Assembly (NCBI GenBank): GCA_965197765.1
Contig: OZ240225.1
Location: 1,798,001 to 1,862,000, forward strand
DNA length: 64,000 nt
Source: Bin127 sp965197765
Lineage (GTDB): Bacteria > Chloroflexota > Dehalococcoidia > Lucifugimonadales > Lucifugimonadaceae
Direction of reading: 5' to 3'
The translations under genes were made by a program, and so were the position numbers. Shown piece after piece: positions 35,756-44,763 of the stretch (position 1 is its first letter; every line of letters begins with the position of its first letter). Under the pieces are notes generated by a model. The model had not been told where the DNA came from. It was given only the letters and a program-made list of their open reading frames with translations, and did not search any database.

Positions 35756-37198
35756 TCAGTCGTCGTCGAAGTTTTCAGGCATTAACACGAACTCCGGATA
35801 AGCCTCGATGCCCAATTCGCCCGCGTCCTGGCCAAGTTCCTCGACTTGCCTCGATACGCGAATGCCAATCGGCGACAGCGCTAACCCTTTCCACACCAGC
35901 CAAGAAACAGCGAAAACCATAACGCCGACGGCTGCGATTCCGATCAATTGATCGAGGATGTTGCCGCCGGCTACGATACACACCGCCAATGTGCCCCATA
36001 TTCCAGCAATTAGGTGAGCTGGGATGGCGCCGACAACATCGTCAAGCTTCAGCTTCTCGAACAACCTAATCCCGGCGGTACACAAGACACCTCCAATCGC
36101 GCCGATGATCACCGCCCAGTAGTGCTCAACGAAGTCTGGACCTGCGGTGATCGAGACTAGACCAGCGATGGCGCCGTTCAGTCCAGCGATCAAGTCCATT
36201 CGACCCAGAACGAACCTAGAAACCACCAACGCCGCCATAACCCCGGCGGCCGCCGCGAGATTAGTGTTTACCATCACGTGGCTCATCGCGATCGCATCCG
36301 ACGCCGTGCCCAATGCCAACTGCGATCCAGCATTGAATCCGAACCAGCCGAACCAGAGGATAAATACACCCAACGTCACCGCAACTACGTTCGACGGCGG
36401 TGTAGGTCGAGCGGTACCGTCACGCCTGAACTTGCCCAGCCTAGGCCCGAGCACCAAGACACCTGCCAACGCTGCCCAACCACCGGTGCTGTGCACGATG
36501 GTCGAACCGGCGAAATCTTGAAATCCTAGTTGGTCCAGCCACCCTTCGCCCCAAGTCCAAGCTCCGATAATGGGATAAAGGAAGGCGGTCAATACCAGCG
36601 TGAAGAGGAAGAACGGCCACATCTTCACCCTTTCAGCAAGCGCGCCGGAAACGATCGACGCGGCGGTAGCCACGAAAACCATCTGGAAGAACCAGTCGGA
36701 CATCGTCGAGTAACCCGGATCGGCCAAATTCACCTCGGCTCCGGCTTCACCGTCGATGATCGCTAAGTCTTGAGAAGACGGCCCGTATAGCAGCTTGACA
36801 GAGCCGATGAAATCACCAACCTCTACGTACATCAGGTTGTAACCGATGAAATAAAATGCCAATCCCGCGATCGAGTAGATGCCGATGTTCTTCATGCAGA
36901 TCATCGACGCATTCTTCGTTCGAACCGAGCCCGATTCCAGCATCGTAAATCCCGCGCACATCCACATAACCAAGGCGCCCCAGACTAGAAACGAGAACGT
37001 GTTGAGAACGAACTGAATCTCATCAGCGGTTTCGGCGAAGTCGACACTCGGTTCTCCCACCAAAAGTGCTGGCACAATCAATAACCCACCCAAAGAGACG
37101 GCGGGGATCCTGCGAATCAGTTTGGTGATGCGATCTGGGACGACGGCGATTCTATTCAGGGTCGTTCGGAGTAAACCTGCTAAATCGTCAGATCCCAT
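35756..37198 (-). CDS. amt: ammonium transporter
   Basis: 480 residues from the ATG at 37198, which has GGAGGT upstream; the frame is open to 37276 without support. Eleven or so membrane segments are visible. Family landmarks include the DFAGSTIVHSTGGWAALAG block with the first pore His, the FGWFGFNAGSQLA motif, and IPAHLIAGIWGTLAV. The first twenty or so residues before the first Amt helix (DEIQFVLNTFSFLVWGALVMW) include an extra hydrophobic stretch that could be a signal peptide. The C-terminal tail (GIEAYPEFVL) is usual for binding the pore's cytoplasmic face. No GlnK gene is adjacent. Confidence 0.95.
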   Translation of the reverse strand: MGSDDLAGLLRTTLNRIAVVPDRITKLIRRIPAVSLGGLLIVPALLVGEPSVDFAETADEIQFVLNTFSFLVWGALVMWMCAGFTMLESGSVRTKNASMICMKNIGIYSIAGLAFYFIGYNLMYVEVGDFIGSVKLLYGPSSQDLAIIDGEAGAEVNLADPGYSTMSDWFFQMVFVATAASIVSGALAERVKMWPFFLFTLVLTAFLYPIIGAWTWGEGWLDQLGFQDFAGSTIVHSTGGWAALAGVLVLGPRLGKFRRDGTARPTPPSNVVAVTLGVFILWFGWFGFNAGSQLALGTASDAIAMSHVMVNTNLAAAAGVMAALVVSRFVLGRMDLIAGLNGAIAGLVSITAGPDFVEHYWAVIIGAIGGVLCTAGIRLFEKLKLDDVVGAIPAHLIAGIWGTLAVCIVAGGNILDQLIGIAAVGVMVFAVSWLVWKGLALSPIGIRVSRQVEELGQDAGELGIEAYPEFVLMPENFDDD

Positions 37199-37498
37199 AA
37201 CGATCAGACCTCCATGTGGCACCGCGGGTAGTGGCGATTGAGAGTGCGTATCAAATCTTCGCCAGATCGTGAACACAGTATTGCAGAAATTGTTCAGATT
37301 CGCACGAATATTACAAATCGTGCGTTTACCGATGCATCTTCGGACCCGCTCGCACTTTGGGGATTGAAGATTGGCTGACCAGTTCGCACAGTTTCGATCG
37401 GAAATCAGAAGTCGACGTGTCTTTGCCTGTCGAAATCACTGCCCCGAACTCGTCAATTTCGAACGCCGTGCACCTCAAATGTCATTTGAAAGGTGTGT

Positions 37499-37739
37499 TT
37501 AGCGTCGCCTCAGCACTAGATAACTGAAAGCTGCGAGCGCAGCGACGCCGGCGATCAAGAGAATGACTATAAGCGTCGACCGATCACGTCCGGCGTAGGC
37601 GAAGCTATTGGTATCGGTGTTGCCGTGGCCGGTGGAGTTGGTGTCGGTGTTCTTGCAAGTCTCGGGCGCTCAGTCGGCTCGACGTGTAGGCCTCCCTGTT
37701 CGGTTTCGAACGTTATGCACTCCGCATGTACCGCCATTG
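37499..37739 (-). pseudogene. remnant of an anchored surface-protein C-terminus
   Basis: In the frame continuing from the kinase relic, the sequence gives a Thr/Pro-rich stretch (ARTPTPTPPATATPIPIASP) of the sort that precedes C-terminal anchors in this genome. One base shift later the other frame reads GRDRSTLIVILLIAGVAALA and ends in LVLRRR and a TAA at 37499. That is a typical terminal membrane helix with a basic tail. Together they look like the decayed last part of a surface protein related in design to the one at 33.3-35.7 kb, separated by a frameshift near 37580. Confidence 0.6.
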
Positions 37740-39169
37740 GCAGCTCGGTATTGAGATCTGTGGGCTCTGGATCGCCGCCAACTAAACCGAGGCCCCGCAT
37801 GCGATCAACGATAGCTAGCACACGACCACCGTCCTCCTAGACCCGGTTTAAGCTGTCGGCTAACTCGTCTTTGACCTCTTGAATTGCGTTTGCGTCATCT
37901 TCCGACAGGACATCTCCGTAACCATCGAGGATCTCCGTCAACTCCCCGAACAGCTCCAACGATCCTTCCGAGAAGTTCTTAACGAAGTTGAGCGGATTGC
38001 TGATTTCGTGGGCAACGCCAGATATCAGTTCACCGAGAGCCGCGAGTTTTTCATTCGCAACGAGCCTCGCCTGCATACGGATCAATTCATCGTTGGCCTC
38101 TCGCGATTCCGCGTATAGCTGTTCAACCAAGTTCAGACGTTGCACCTCGAGCGCTTGTCTGCGGAACACCTCAAGCGCAACCGCCAGCTCACCGATCTCA
38201 TCCGACCCGGTTTCGAGCATCGGAGTTTCTAGGTCACCGCGCGCCATGAACCTCATGCGGTCAGACAAACGAGAAAGCCGACTGAGCAGACCATTGCCCA
38301 CACAAAGCCAAGATGCCAACGCGGCAGCGATCACGCTGGCTATGCTGATAACCGCCAAGAGAACGCGGCCTTGGTCGAAGGTGCGCCCTCCTGATTCAAG
38401 ATTGGCGTTGGATTGCCCGATAACGCCGTCCACCAGCATAGACACCGCCGCTTCTAAACCCGTGCTGGTGGTTTCGAGGGTGGTCGCCAACTCCGATATC
38501 TGAGAATGCACGAGCAGTTGGTTCGCTCGTACCGCAAATATTCCGTCTCCGCCGCCAGCCGAGTCCGCCAAAGATCAATTGCCACCTGCCGAGGACAACA
38601 TCACAAAATCGTCCCACAACGCGTCCACAGTCGATTGATCAGTTGCAGACAGTGCTTGGTATAGAACGACGGTTGCAGCGTCTTCGGCACTCCCAGTTGA
38701 AACTTCGTCCAATCGGAACCGTAACTCGGCGGTTTGTTCGTCGGCCTGGACTAGGGCATTCCGATTGAGTTGGATCTCGTCGACGAGACCAGCGAGTTCG
38801 TATGTTCCCTCGAACACATGTTCTGCCGACGACGAGAGATTCGGAGCGCCGTTGATTATCTGCAGCGACGGTTCGATGCGTCGAAGGATTGACTCGACCG
38901 AATCGGTGCTAGATTCGGCGACATCGGCATCAGAGTCTGACAAAAATTCTCAATCCCAAAGCGCGTAGCCGCGCCGTTTCGCGCTCGGTCGACCAAGCAG
39001 CCTCGAGCACGGGAGCAGAGTTCGAACGAATGCGGAAGTTGAGGTCTCCGGTCTGCTCGAAGTAGTAGACGCCAACGGCGCTTGAAACGAGTGTGAGAAA
39101 GACCGCGAAACCCAATGCGATGTAAAGGCGCGTCCCAATGCGGCGCCAGCGGTCAGCGAGGAATCCCAT
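37740..39169 (-). pseudogene. decayed sensor histidine kinase, paralogue of the kinase at 30.9-33.1 kb
   Basis: From an ATG at 39169 the minus strand reads a membrane helix and sensor start (RIGTRLYIALGFAVFLTLVS). A frameshift at the T run near 38940 moves to the frame with SDADVAESSTDSVES. A TGA at 38575 interrupts, then the same frame continues through a second membrane helix, HAMP (RLSDRMRFMARGDLETP), the shared FRRQALEVQRLNLVEQL segment and an H box (GELISGVAHEISNPLNFVKN). A TAG at 37837 interrupts, and similarity persists to about TDLNTEL. The HATPase domain is missing. At least three lesions and a truncation make it a clear pseudogene. Confidence 0.88.
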
Positions 39170-39401
39170 AGGAAGAATCGAAGCAGTTTCCCCAACGATA
39201 ACCGACTTAGAATTCGGTTTAGACAAAGGGCTTGGAAGTGGGTCGGTAGTGGTTTTTTGCATGGATGGACAGGATTTGGGTTTTGTATTGGCGCGTTTAA
39301 TCGGTCTGCCGGTTGGTGGCAGATTCGTATGTTTTGTGGGTGGGGCGCTCTCGCTGGGGCGACCAGCCGAGGGATGTCGGGTTTTCACCCTAGGGTTGCA
39401 A

Positions 39402-39422
39402 GGGCGACCAAAAGGGTCGCCC
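39402..39422 (+). repeat. hairpin followed by a T tract
   Basis: GGGCGACC (39402-39409), loop AAAAG, GGTCGCCC (39415-39422), then GTGTTTTT. It could act as a rho-independent terminator on the plus strand, but no plus-strand gene ends here. It may instead be an isolated repetitive palindrome. Confidence 0.5.
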
Positions 39423-40134
39423 GTGTTTTTGATTTTTCGAATCATCGCCGCGTCGGTTTTGGGTGGGCGCGAGCGAAAGATTGTTGGTGTGTCAGTCAAT
39501 AAAATTCCCAGCGTCGCCGATGTCGCCAGACCATCGGCCCTCCGGACGGCGGTTGTAAGACGCGCCGTCCGTCATCGCTCGATTGTTCCTCGAGCTGTCG
39601 TGGTAGCCTCTTCCGCTCGGCGTGACGGAAAGACGTCTGCCGGATAGGAGGATCGTTCGCTCGGATCTTGAGCAACGAGTTACCGTTGCCTGGCCTGCTA
39701 GGCGGAGTCAGCGTAACGCTCCGCATCCGAGCCCTGCAGCTACAACGATCTCCGTAACCGGATTTTGGTCTGCGTTGCGTCCGAACTTACTAAACTTGTG
39801 GGGGCACTGCCGCGGGTCGCTTCGAGCAGTCGACTTCACCGTTTTCACGGCTTATAAGGTCGCTCTGGACGGCCCGGTGATTATCCCCCCGCAGACCGGT
39901 TTCAATATTTGGTTTTCGATAGGTGCGTCAAAAGGTTGCGCTCACCCTCGACGCGGCGATGTTCTAGGCGCTTGCCGATGGCCGTCGGTTTTGGCGCCTG
40001 ATTCCTGTTGTACTACAGTTGTATCAATAGAGTCAAGTCTGAACCGCAGATTACGCTGATTCGTGTGATGGGCTGTGATCGGGTGTTGGTTGGTGGGGGT
40101 GGTGGTTTGGGTTGTAGGCCCCTCTCCGCCCCGG

Positions 40135-40194
40135 GCATACCCCGCTCGCGGCGCTCCGCTGGCTCGCGCCCCTTTCGCTGTGCGAAAAGGGGCG
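40135..40194 (-). repeat. 60-bp palindromic element, copy 3 (inverted)
   Basis: Read on the minus strand, the element starts CGCCCCTTTTCGC, loops, returns as GCGAAAGGGGCG and continues into CGAGCCAGCGGAGCGCCGCGAGCGGGG and ATGC. It is the third copy of the element seen at 58841-58900 and 60035-60093. Hairpin arms differ in sequence from the other copies but remain fully complementary. Confidence 0.8.
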
Positions 40195-40244
40195 TTGGCG
40201 GCTGGCGAGGGGCTTGCGGTGATGTTTTGGTGGTGTTTTGGTTG

Positions 40245-40273
40245 GTAGGGGCAGGTTTGAAACCTGCCCCTAC
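40245..40273. repeat. 29-bp near-perfect inverted repeat
   Basis: GTAGGGGCAGGTTT, a single central G, and AAACCTGCCCCTAC form a 14-bp perfect stem. It is a known style of dispersed intergenic palindrome. Here it supplies the final TAG of the grpB pseudogene frame at 40270, so it probably inserted into or joined the 3' end of that gene. Confidence 0.85.
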
Positions 40274-40834
40274 GTTTTGGCCGGTAAACAGGTTGCGGGT
40301 TGTTTGCGAATGATACGGTTGATGAACTCGGCTTTGGTGTTGGTGTAGATTTGGCGGTCGTTTCGGTATTTCAAAGCCAGTGACGGCTTCAGTTGCTCGT
40401 AATCGCTGGCAGCTTGGGGATTGTCTCGGATGTAGTCGCGGAAAGCGATTAGTCACTTAGATTCTGGATGTCCGTGCGGAAACATGTGGATGTGCGCAAC
40501 CGAGCGCCAGTGAACCATTCTGTCGAGATAGAGGCGTCCCCGGATTCCGTTCTCACTGCGGAATTGGTATCCAAGCGCGGTCATTGCGGGAACAGTCATG
40601 GCAGGAGCGTCAGAATCGATCGCGATAGGCATGATGTCTAAGATCGGCTTGGCAACCAGCCCTGGCACCGCGGTGCTTCCGACGTGGTGGACCTCCAAGA
40701 TTTGGCTTTGACATGCCCCGAGAATGGCAACCGTTTCGCGCTCGAAGATGCGGAGCCACTTCCGGGTCATGATGGACCAGATCGACGCGGCCGCGGTGGG
40801 CGCCCAGGGATTGCCAGTACTTGGGTTTGATCAT
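40270..40834 (-). pseudogene. GrpB/UPF0157 family gene, frameshifted and interrupted
   Basis: The minus strand starts at 40834 with MIKPKYWQSLGAHRGRVDLV and HHDPE. One extra base after DPE then shifts to the frame with WLRIFERETVAILG and the family signature VHHVGSTAVPGLVAKPILDIM. It continues to HIHMFPHGHPESK, meets a TGA at 40453, and resumes in the same frame as LIAFRDYIRDNPQAASDYEQL, NDRQIYTNTKAEFINRII, ending at a TAG inside the palindrome. All parts of the GrpB domain (a nucleotidyltransferase-like fold) are present, with one frameshift and one nonsense codon, so it is a recent pseudogene. Sequencing error is a less likely alternative for two lesions. Confidence 0.85.
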
Positions 40835-40920
40835 GGCTGGTTAGGGATGCCGGACAGGTGGGATTTGTTGTTGGTTTTCGGGTTTTCGTGGTGATGCTGA
40901 TTGGAAAGGAACGAGTCTCA

Positions 40921-41790
40921 TCATTTTGCGAGTTTGGAACGGATTCCGTTTTCGAATTCAGTCAACGTGACTGGGGTTCCGCCAGTTAATCCTTCCGTGG
41001 CGCGCTCCAACGTCGTTACGTGGACACCGTGTTTGACAAGCTCGAATCTTTTTCCGGCGACATCCTCCTTGAAGTCGACGGTGAACCATGCGATATCGCC
41101 GCTTGACAAATCATCGACTTCTTCCATGTTTCCGAGTGAATCGAAAAAATGCCGATCAACCACAACAGCCATTTTCTTGCCCCATCGACGCAACGTTGGA
41201 ACTTTGATCTGCAGTTGCGGCATCAAACGCTTTGGGCCGCTACTTCGATAGTCAGGACGTCTGGTGTGGCTTGGGTACGGCGCCGGGTCGCCTTGTGAGA
41301 CCATTATGTTCCGAAACTCTTCGCCCATACTCCTGCCTGAGAAGTAAACGGCTTGAATCTCCAAGGCGCACCAATCGAACGCGGGTGTTCCCATCATCTG
41401 ATTTGTTAAAACCATGTCGATCCTGCCCACATGGGATCTTCCTTTTGGGGAGCGGAGAAAACCGATTTCGGTGGCTATCTCGGGACTCTCGGTATTCAAC
41501 ACTGTTTCTCCTACCCACTGGAATATCGTCGATTGTTCTTCGAATCGACGAGGACACAAGACGCGCAATCGGCTTTCATCGTCCGTTACGGGAACGGCCA
41601 CGCCATCAGATTCCTCGTACAACCTGAACGAGCAGACACCACCTTTCTTCGTACATGAGCCTCCGCCGATCCGAAACGGACATGGATGAGGGCCGCTGCC
41701 GGCGGCAAAAACGCGCCGTTCGTCCCGCGTCAGACCAATGTAGGAACGTCCATACCACTCCCCTATTCCGAAGCGTCGAGGCTGGTTCAA
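40921..41790 (-). CDS. NotI-family restriction endonuclease
   Basis: 289 residues. The N-terminal half carries the four-cysteine iron site found in NotI: C37 (CPFRIGGG), C46 (SC), C53 (GGVC) and C79 (VLCP), with NotI-like spacing. The PD-(D/E)xK-type centre is D125 (GRIDMVL) and E144-x-Q146 in CALEIQAVYFSG, matching the NotI EIQ variant that replaces the usual Lys with Gln. The gene overlaps the upstream methyltransferase by 4 bases. The protein should cut an 8-base-type or similar rare site protected by that enzyme. Because the partner is an adenine methylase, the site probably differs from GCGGCCGC. Confidence 0.86.
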   Translation of the reverse strand: MNQPRRFGIGEWYGRSYIGLTRDERRVFAAGSGPHPCPFRIGGGSCTKKGGVCSFRLYEESDGVAVPVTDDESRLRVLCPRRFEEQSTIFQWVGETVLNTESPEIATEIGFLRSPKGRSHVGRIDMVLTNQMMGTPAFDWCALEIQAVYFSGRSMGEEFRNIMVSQGDPAPYPSHTRRPDYRSSGPKRLMPQLQIKVPTLRRWGKKMAVVVDRHFFDSLGNMEEVDDLSSGDIAWFTVDFKEDVAGKRFELVKHGVHVTTLERATEGLTGGTPVTLTEFENGIRSKLAK

Positions 41791-42743
41791 CTTGATAGCT
41801 CGTGCGATGTAATTAGCAGTTCGTACATCAGGACGTGGTGGGTGTTTTTCATCGCGACCTTAGCGATATGGAAACTACGCTTGATTGCCATGTCGATGAC
41901 CTCGGTGTTCTCGTCGTAGGTCATCATGAATGGGCCCTGAACCTCGGACATCTGCACAAAAAGGTGTTCGTGATCGATTTCGTTGTAGGTGTACAGACGT
42001 CGGCCCGCCCGTTTGCCTGCGGCTGTATAGGGAGGGTCTATGAAGAAAACGGCCGATTTGTTGTCTTCAAAATGTTTGACAAGCTCTGTACCATCACCGT
42101 GGACAAACGCGAATCGCTGGGCGTATCGCCCGATCATGCGAATTCTCTTAGCAAGCGTTTTGGGGTACCAGCGCGAAGATATGCCTTTGCCGTTCTCACC
42201 CTTGTTCATCTTCGTGGCACCTTTGGCGATGATTCCGCCACGGTTGATGCGATTGCGTAGCAGAGTTTGAAATGCGGCATCGAAGCCGGAAGAAGTCTCA
42301 TCGGCGAACGCGGTACGAACGTTTTCAGGAGTTGGCACGAAATTTTCGATGCGTTGGGCAAGAGGTTCGGCGTCTTCGAGAATGTAGCGCCATAGGTTCG
42401 ACAGATCCGGGTCTTTTTCGCAGAGGATTGCGCGGTCAACATAACCTTCCATTACAGCGGTCAGGGACGAGATGCCCCCGCCGGCGAAGGGTTCGACGAA
42501 CAGTTCCGGACGGAAATCTAGGCCGAGTAGCCATCTGCGTATTTCGGGTACGAGCCACGTTTTGCCACCGGGATAACGGAGCGGACTGCGTTGCGGCACC
42601 GAACCTACGTTGACGACTTTGTCAGAAAGGATGGGGATTGATTGAAAGAGTTGGCGTTCAGCGCGGTTCTCTGTCGAGATAGTCGCGCCAGCCAGAGACG
42701 CATAGTTGTCGACATCTTGTGGTTTTGGAGGGTTTAATGTCAT
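41787..42743 (-). CDS. D12-class (Dam-type) DNA adenine N6-methyltransferase
   Basis: 318 residues from the ATG at 42743. That start is chosen because the decayed duplicate begins with the same MTL at the matching place; the frame is open 87 codons further upstream. Motif X is PLRYPGGKTW (54-63), motif I FVEPFAGGGISS (82-93) and motif IV D236-P-P-Y239, the order of the D12/alpha class. These enzymes transfer methyl from SAM to adenine N6. It ends in an ATGA overlap with the NotI-family endonuclease, so the two form a type II R-M operon. Recognition determinants should lie between motifs I and IV (NRINRGGIIAKGATK region). Confidence 0.93.
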   Translation of the reverse strand: MTLNPPKPQDVDNYASLAGATISTENRAERQLFQSIPILSDKVVNVGSVPQRSPLRYPGGKTWLVPEIRRWLLGLDFRPELFVEPFAGGGISSLTAVMEGYVDRAILCEKDPDLSNLWRYILEDAEPLAQRIENFVPTPENVRTAFADETSSGFDAAFQTLLRNRINRGGIIAKGATKMNKGENGKGISSRWYPKTLAKRIRMIGRYAQRFAFVHGDGTELVKHFEDNKSAVFFIDPPYTAAGKRAGRRLYTYNEIDHEHLFVQMSEVQGPFMMTYDENTEVIDMAIKRSFHIAKVAMKNTHHVLMYELLITSHELSS

Positions 42744-43018
42744 TGTTGGCCGAGGTTTAAAGTGAATTGAGGGGATGTCCGAGTGTTTTGTTGTTTCTAA
42801 TACTCTACAGGTGAACGGATGGTTGATTCGGGGTGTTTGGCGGAATAGCCTTAGGGCCAACGCGTATGCTAAACCGACTCTCGCGTCCGTTCGCGCATTG
42901 ACTGGTTTCGGTGTCCAGTGAGGACCGCCGCTCGTATAAACCGATTGTCCATAAATCGGGATTCTCTGACGTGCGTCCTTCTGGGTTGGTAGGAACAGCA
43001 TCAAGTCCCGGCAAAACC

Positions 43019-43711
43019 GTGCTCGAATCGAACCAATACGAATGGATCAGCTTTGACTGTTATGGGACGCTGATTGATTGGGAGACAGGAATTTCCAATG
43101 CCGTTTCGGAGGTGTTGAGATCCCACGGCATTCGCATATGCAGACCGGAGATTCTGACGCTGTTCGCCGACGCCGAGCCGAAAGTGCAGCAATCTTCCGG
43201 ATACTTGAAATACCGTGAGGTATTGCACCGGGTAATGGCGATTATCGGAACCCAACTCGGCGTTCAGTTGACGCAACGCGACGTCGCATGTCTCGCCAAC
43301 TCCTTGCCTGATTGGCCTTTCTTCCCAGATGTGGTCGACGCGCTGAAGACGTTGAAAAACCGTTACAAACTGGCAGTAATCTCCAATGTGGACGACGATC
43401 TGTTCGCTTCAACCGCTGAAAAGCTGGGCGTCGATTTTGACGCAGTCGTAACCGCCGAGCAGGTCCGAAGCTACAAGCCCGATCTGCGCAACTTCAGAGC
43501 CGCCGCCGAGCGAATGGCGGTCGACGAAGATTATTGGTTACACGTAGCTGAGAGCCTCTACCACGACATCGGCCCCGCGAATCAATTGGGCATCACGAGT
43601 GTGTGGGTCAATCGCACGAACCGTGGCGGAGGGACTCGCCGCACCAACGCCATCCCCGACCTAGTCATCCCGGATCTAGCGACCCTCGCACGGATGGTGG
43701 ACACTCCATAG
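43019..43711 (+). CDS. HAD-superfamily hydrolase, haloacid dehalogenase type II-like
   Basis: About 230 residues from the GTG at 43019; the frame is open back to 42911 but that part has no family similarity. Motif I is ISFDCYGTLIDWETG with the nucleophilic Asp, motif II SNVDD, and the Lys and acidic residues of motifs III/IV in VRSYKPDLRNF and VAESLYHDIGPANQLG. The cap is C1-type. Relatives include L-2-haloacid dehalogenases and small-molecule phosphatases; the Asp-Tyr pattern after the nucleophile is dehalogenase-like. It is transcribed divergently from the methyltransferase and lies between the two R-M copies, so it could be hitchhiking. Confidence 0.84.
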   Translation: MLESNQYEWISFDCYGTLIDWETGISNAVSEVLRSHGIRICRPEILTLFADAEPKVQQSSGYLKYREVLHRVMAIIGTQLGVQLTQRDVACLANSLPDWPFFPDVVDALKTLKNRYKLAVISNVDDDLFASTAEKLGVDFDAVVTAEQVRSYKPDLRNFRAAAERMAVDEDYWLHVAESLYHDIGPANQLGITSVWVNRTNRGGGTRRTNAIPDLVIPDLATLARMVDTP

Positions 43712-43726
43712 TGCCAGATTGCGCGT

Positions 43727-44461
43727 TCAGTCGCGCCTCGCGACCGTAATTATCTCCGGGCTCATGACGGTCACCGGCGATCGGTCCCAGTCACCGAACT
43801 GATCCTCGATTGCCAATCCGGCACGGAATATGAAATCGTTTAGCAATTTCTGGCCAAGGAATCTCAACGTGCTTTTACTGACTTGGGGACGATCCCAGGC
43901 GGGACTGGTGAATGTGGCTGTGAACGAGATCAAGTCGCCACGTATCGGAGTCTCAACCTGGTGCGCCATCTTCACCGTTGTGTCCCCGTGCTCGATAATC
44001 ACCGCGTTATCTGGAACCCAATCTTCCCATCCTCTGGCGCTCGGATTGCGAGTCTCGAATACGAAACGGCCGTTTTCGTTCAGAGTAGAACGTACCGCGG
44101 CCAACGTTTCTCGTAATTGGCAGTCTCCGATCAACACCTGAAACGCGTGACCAGTCATCACAATCAGGTCGAACTCTTGACACCATCCCACCGATGTTAG
44201 GTCACCCTTGACCCACTCCACATCGGTCCGCTTACGAACCTGTTGCAGCATCGCCTCGGCAGGATCAAGCCCACATAGCCGACCGCGATGGCCAGCCTCT
44301 CGAGCCAAACGCAGCAACTCACCAGTCCCGCAACCAACGTCGAGCACACTCTTCGCCGACATCACCAGCGGCAGATAAAAATCAAAGTCTCTCCGCCCCT
44401 CGCAGAACGCATCGTACAACTCAGCAAGGCGAGGTTCGGAAAAAAGGCGATCTACCATCAT
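43727..44461 (-). CDS. class I SAM-dependent methyltransferase
   Basis: 244 residues. The SAM site is SVLDVGCGTGELLRLAREAG (about 38-57), followed by an acidic residue after the second strand (LCGLDPAEAML) and the fourth strand FDLIVMTGHAFQVL. After the Rossmann core, a C-terminal beta-rich part (ISFTATFTSP, SKSTLRFLG) is typical of small-molecule methyltransferases. It is convergent with the HAD gene and starts about 60 bases beyond the end of the truncated NotI-like fragment. The substrate is unknown. Confidence 0.86.
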   Translation of the reverse strand: MMVDRLFSEPRLAELYDAFCEGRRDFDFYLPLVMSAKSVLDVGCGTGELLRLAREAGHRGRLCGLDPAEAMLQQVRKRTDVEWVKGDLTSVGWCQEFDLIVMTGHAFQVLIGDCQLRETLAAVRSTLNENGRFVFETRNPSARGWEDWVPDNAVIIEHGDTTVKMAHQVETPIRGDLISFTATFTSPAWDRPQVSKSTLRFLGQKLLNDFIFRAGLAIEDQFGDWDRSPVTVMSPEIITVARRD

Positions 44462-44524
44462 GGATGTGTGGCATTTCCGTCCGTGACATGTCTACCGGCG
44501 AAATATAGACAGTTAGAGCCAAGC

Positions 44525-44761
44525 CTACAGAACACGCAATCCGTTTTCATTGTCCGAAACCGGGACCGACGCTCCTTCAGATTCTCCGTACAACCTGAAC
44601 GAGCACACTCCCCCTCTCTTCGTGCACGAGCCACCACCGATCCGAAATGGGCAACGATGAGTGTTGCCGGGGATGGCGTAAACACGCCGTTCGTCCAGCG
44701 TCAAGCCGAGATAGGAATGTCCGTACCACTCCCCTATTCCAAAACGTCGAGGTTGGCTCAC
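44525..44761 (-). pseudogene. truncated NotI-family endonuclease (second copy)
   Basis: 78 codons very similar to the first 78 of the intact endonuclease: SQPRRFGIGEWYGHSYLGL, then CPFRIGGGSC and GGVCSFRLYGES. The frame stops at LRVL with a TAG exactly where the intact copy has the fourth Cys (LRVLCP), and homology ends there. The remaining 210 codons, including the catalytic centre, are gone. Three of the four iron-ligand cysteines remain, so the fragment cannot be a nuclease. Confidence 0.9.
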
Positions 44762-44763
44762 GT

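Larger units (their letters stand above)
39170..40269. other. non-coding accessory region with palindromic repeats
   Basis: About 1.1 kb without a convincing gene, between the kinase relic and the grpB pseudogene. It contains the hairpin at 39402-39422, a copy of the 60-base palindromic element at 40135-40194 and a 29-base inverted repeat at 40245-40273. The plus-strand open frame at 39138-39647 overlaps the kinase relic and a hairpin and has no homology I recognise. Composition is locally G-rich on the plus strand around 40080-40260. Confidence 0.5.

Noticed and set aside
39138..39647. 169-residue plus-strand frame
   Set aside because: It overlaps the kinase relic and spans a hairpin; no homology recognised.
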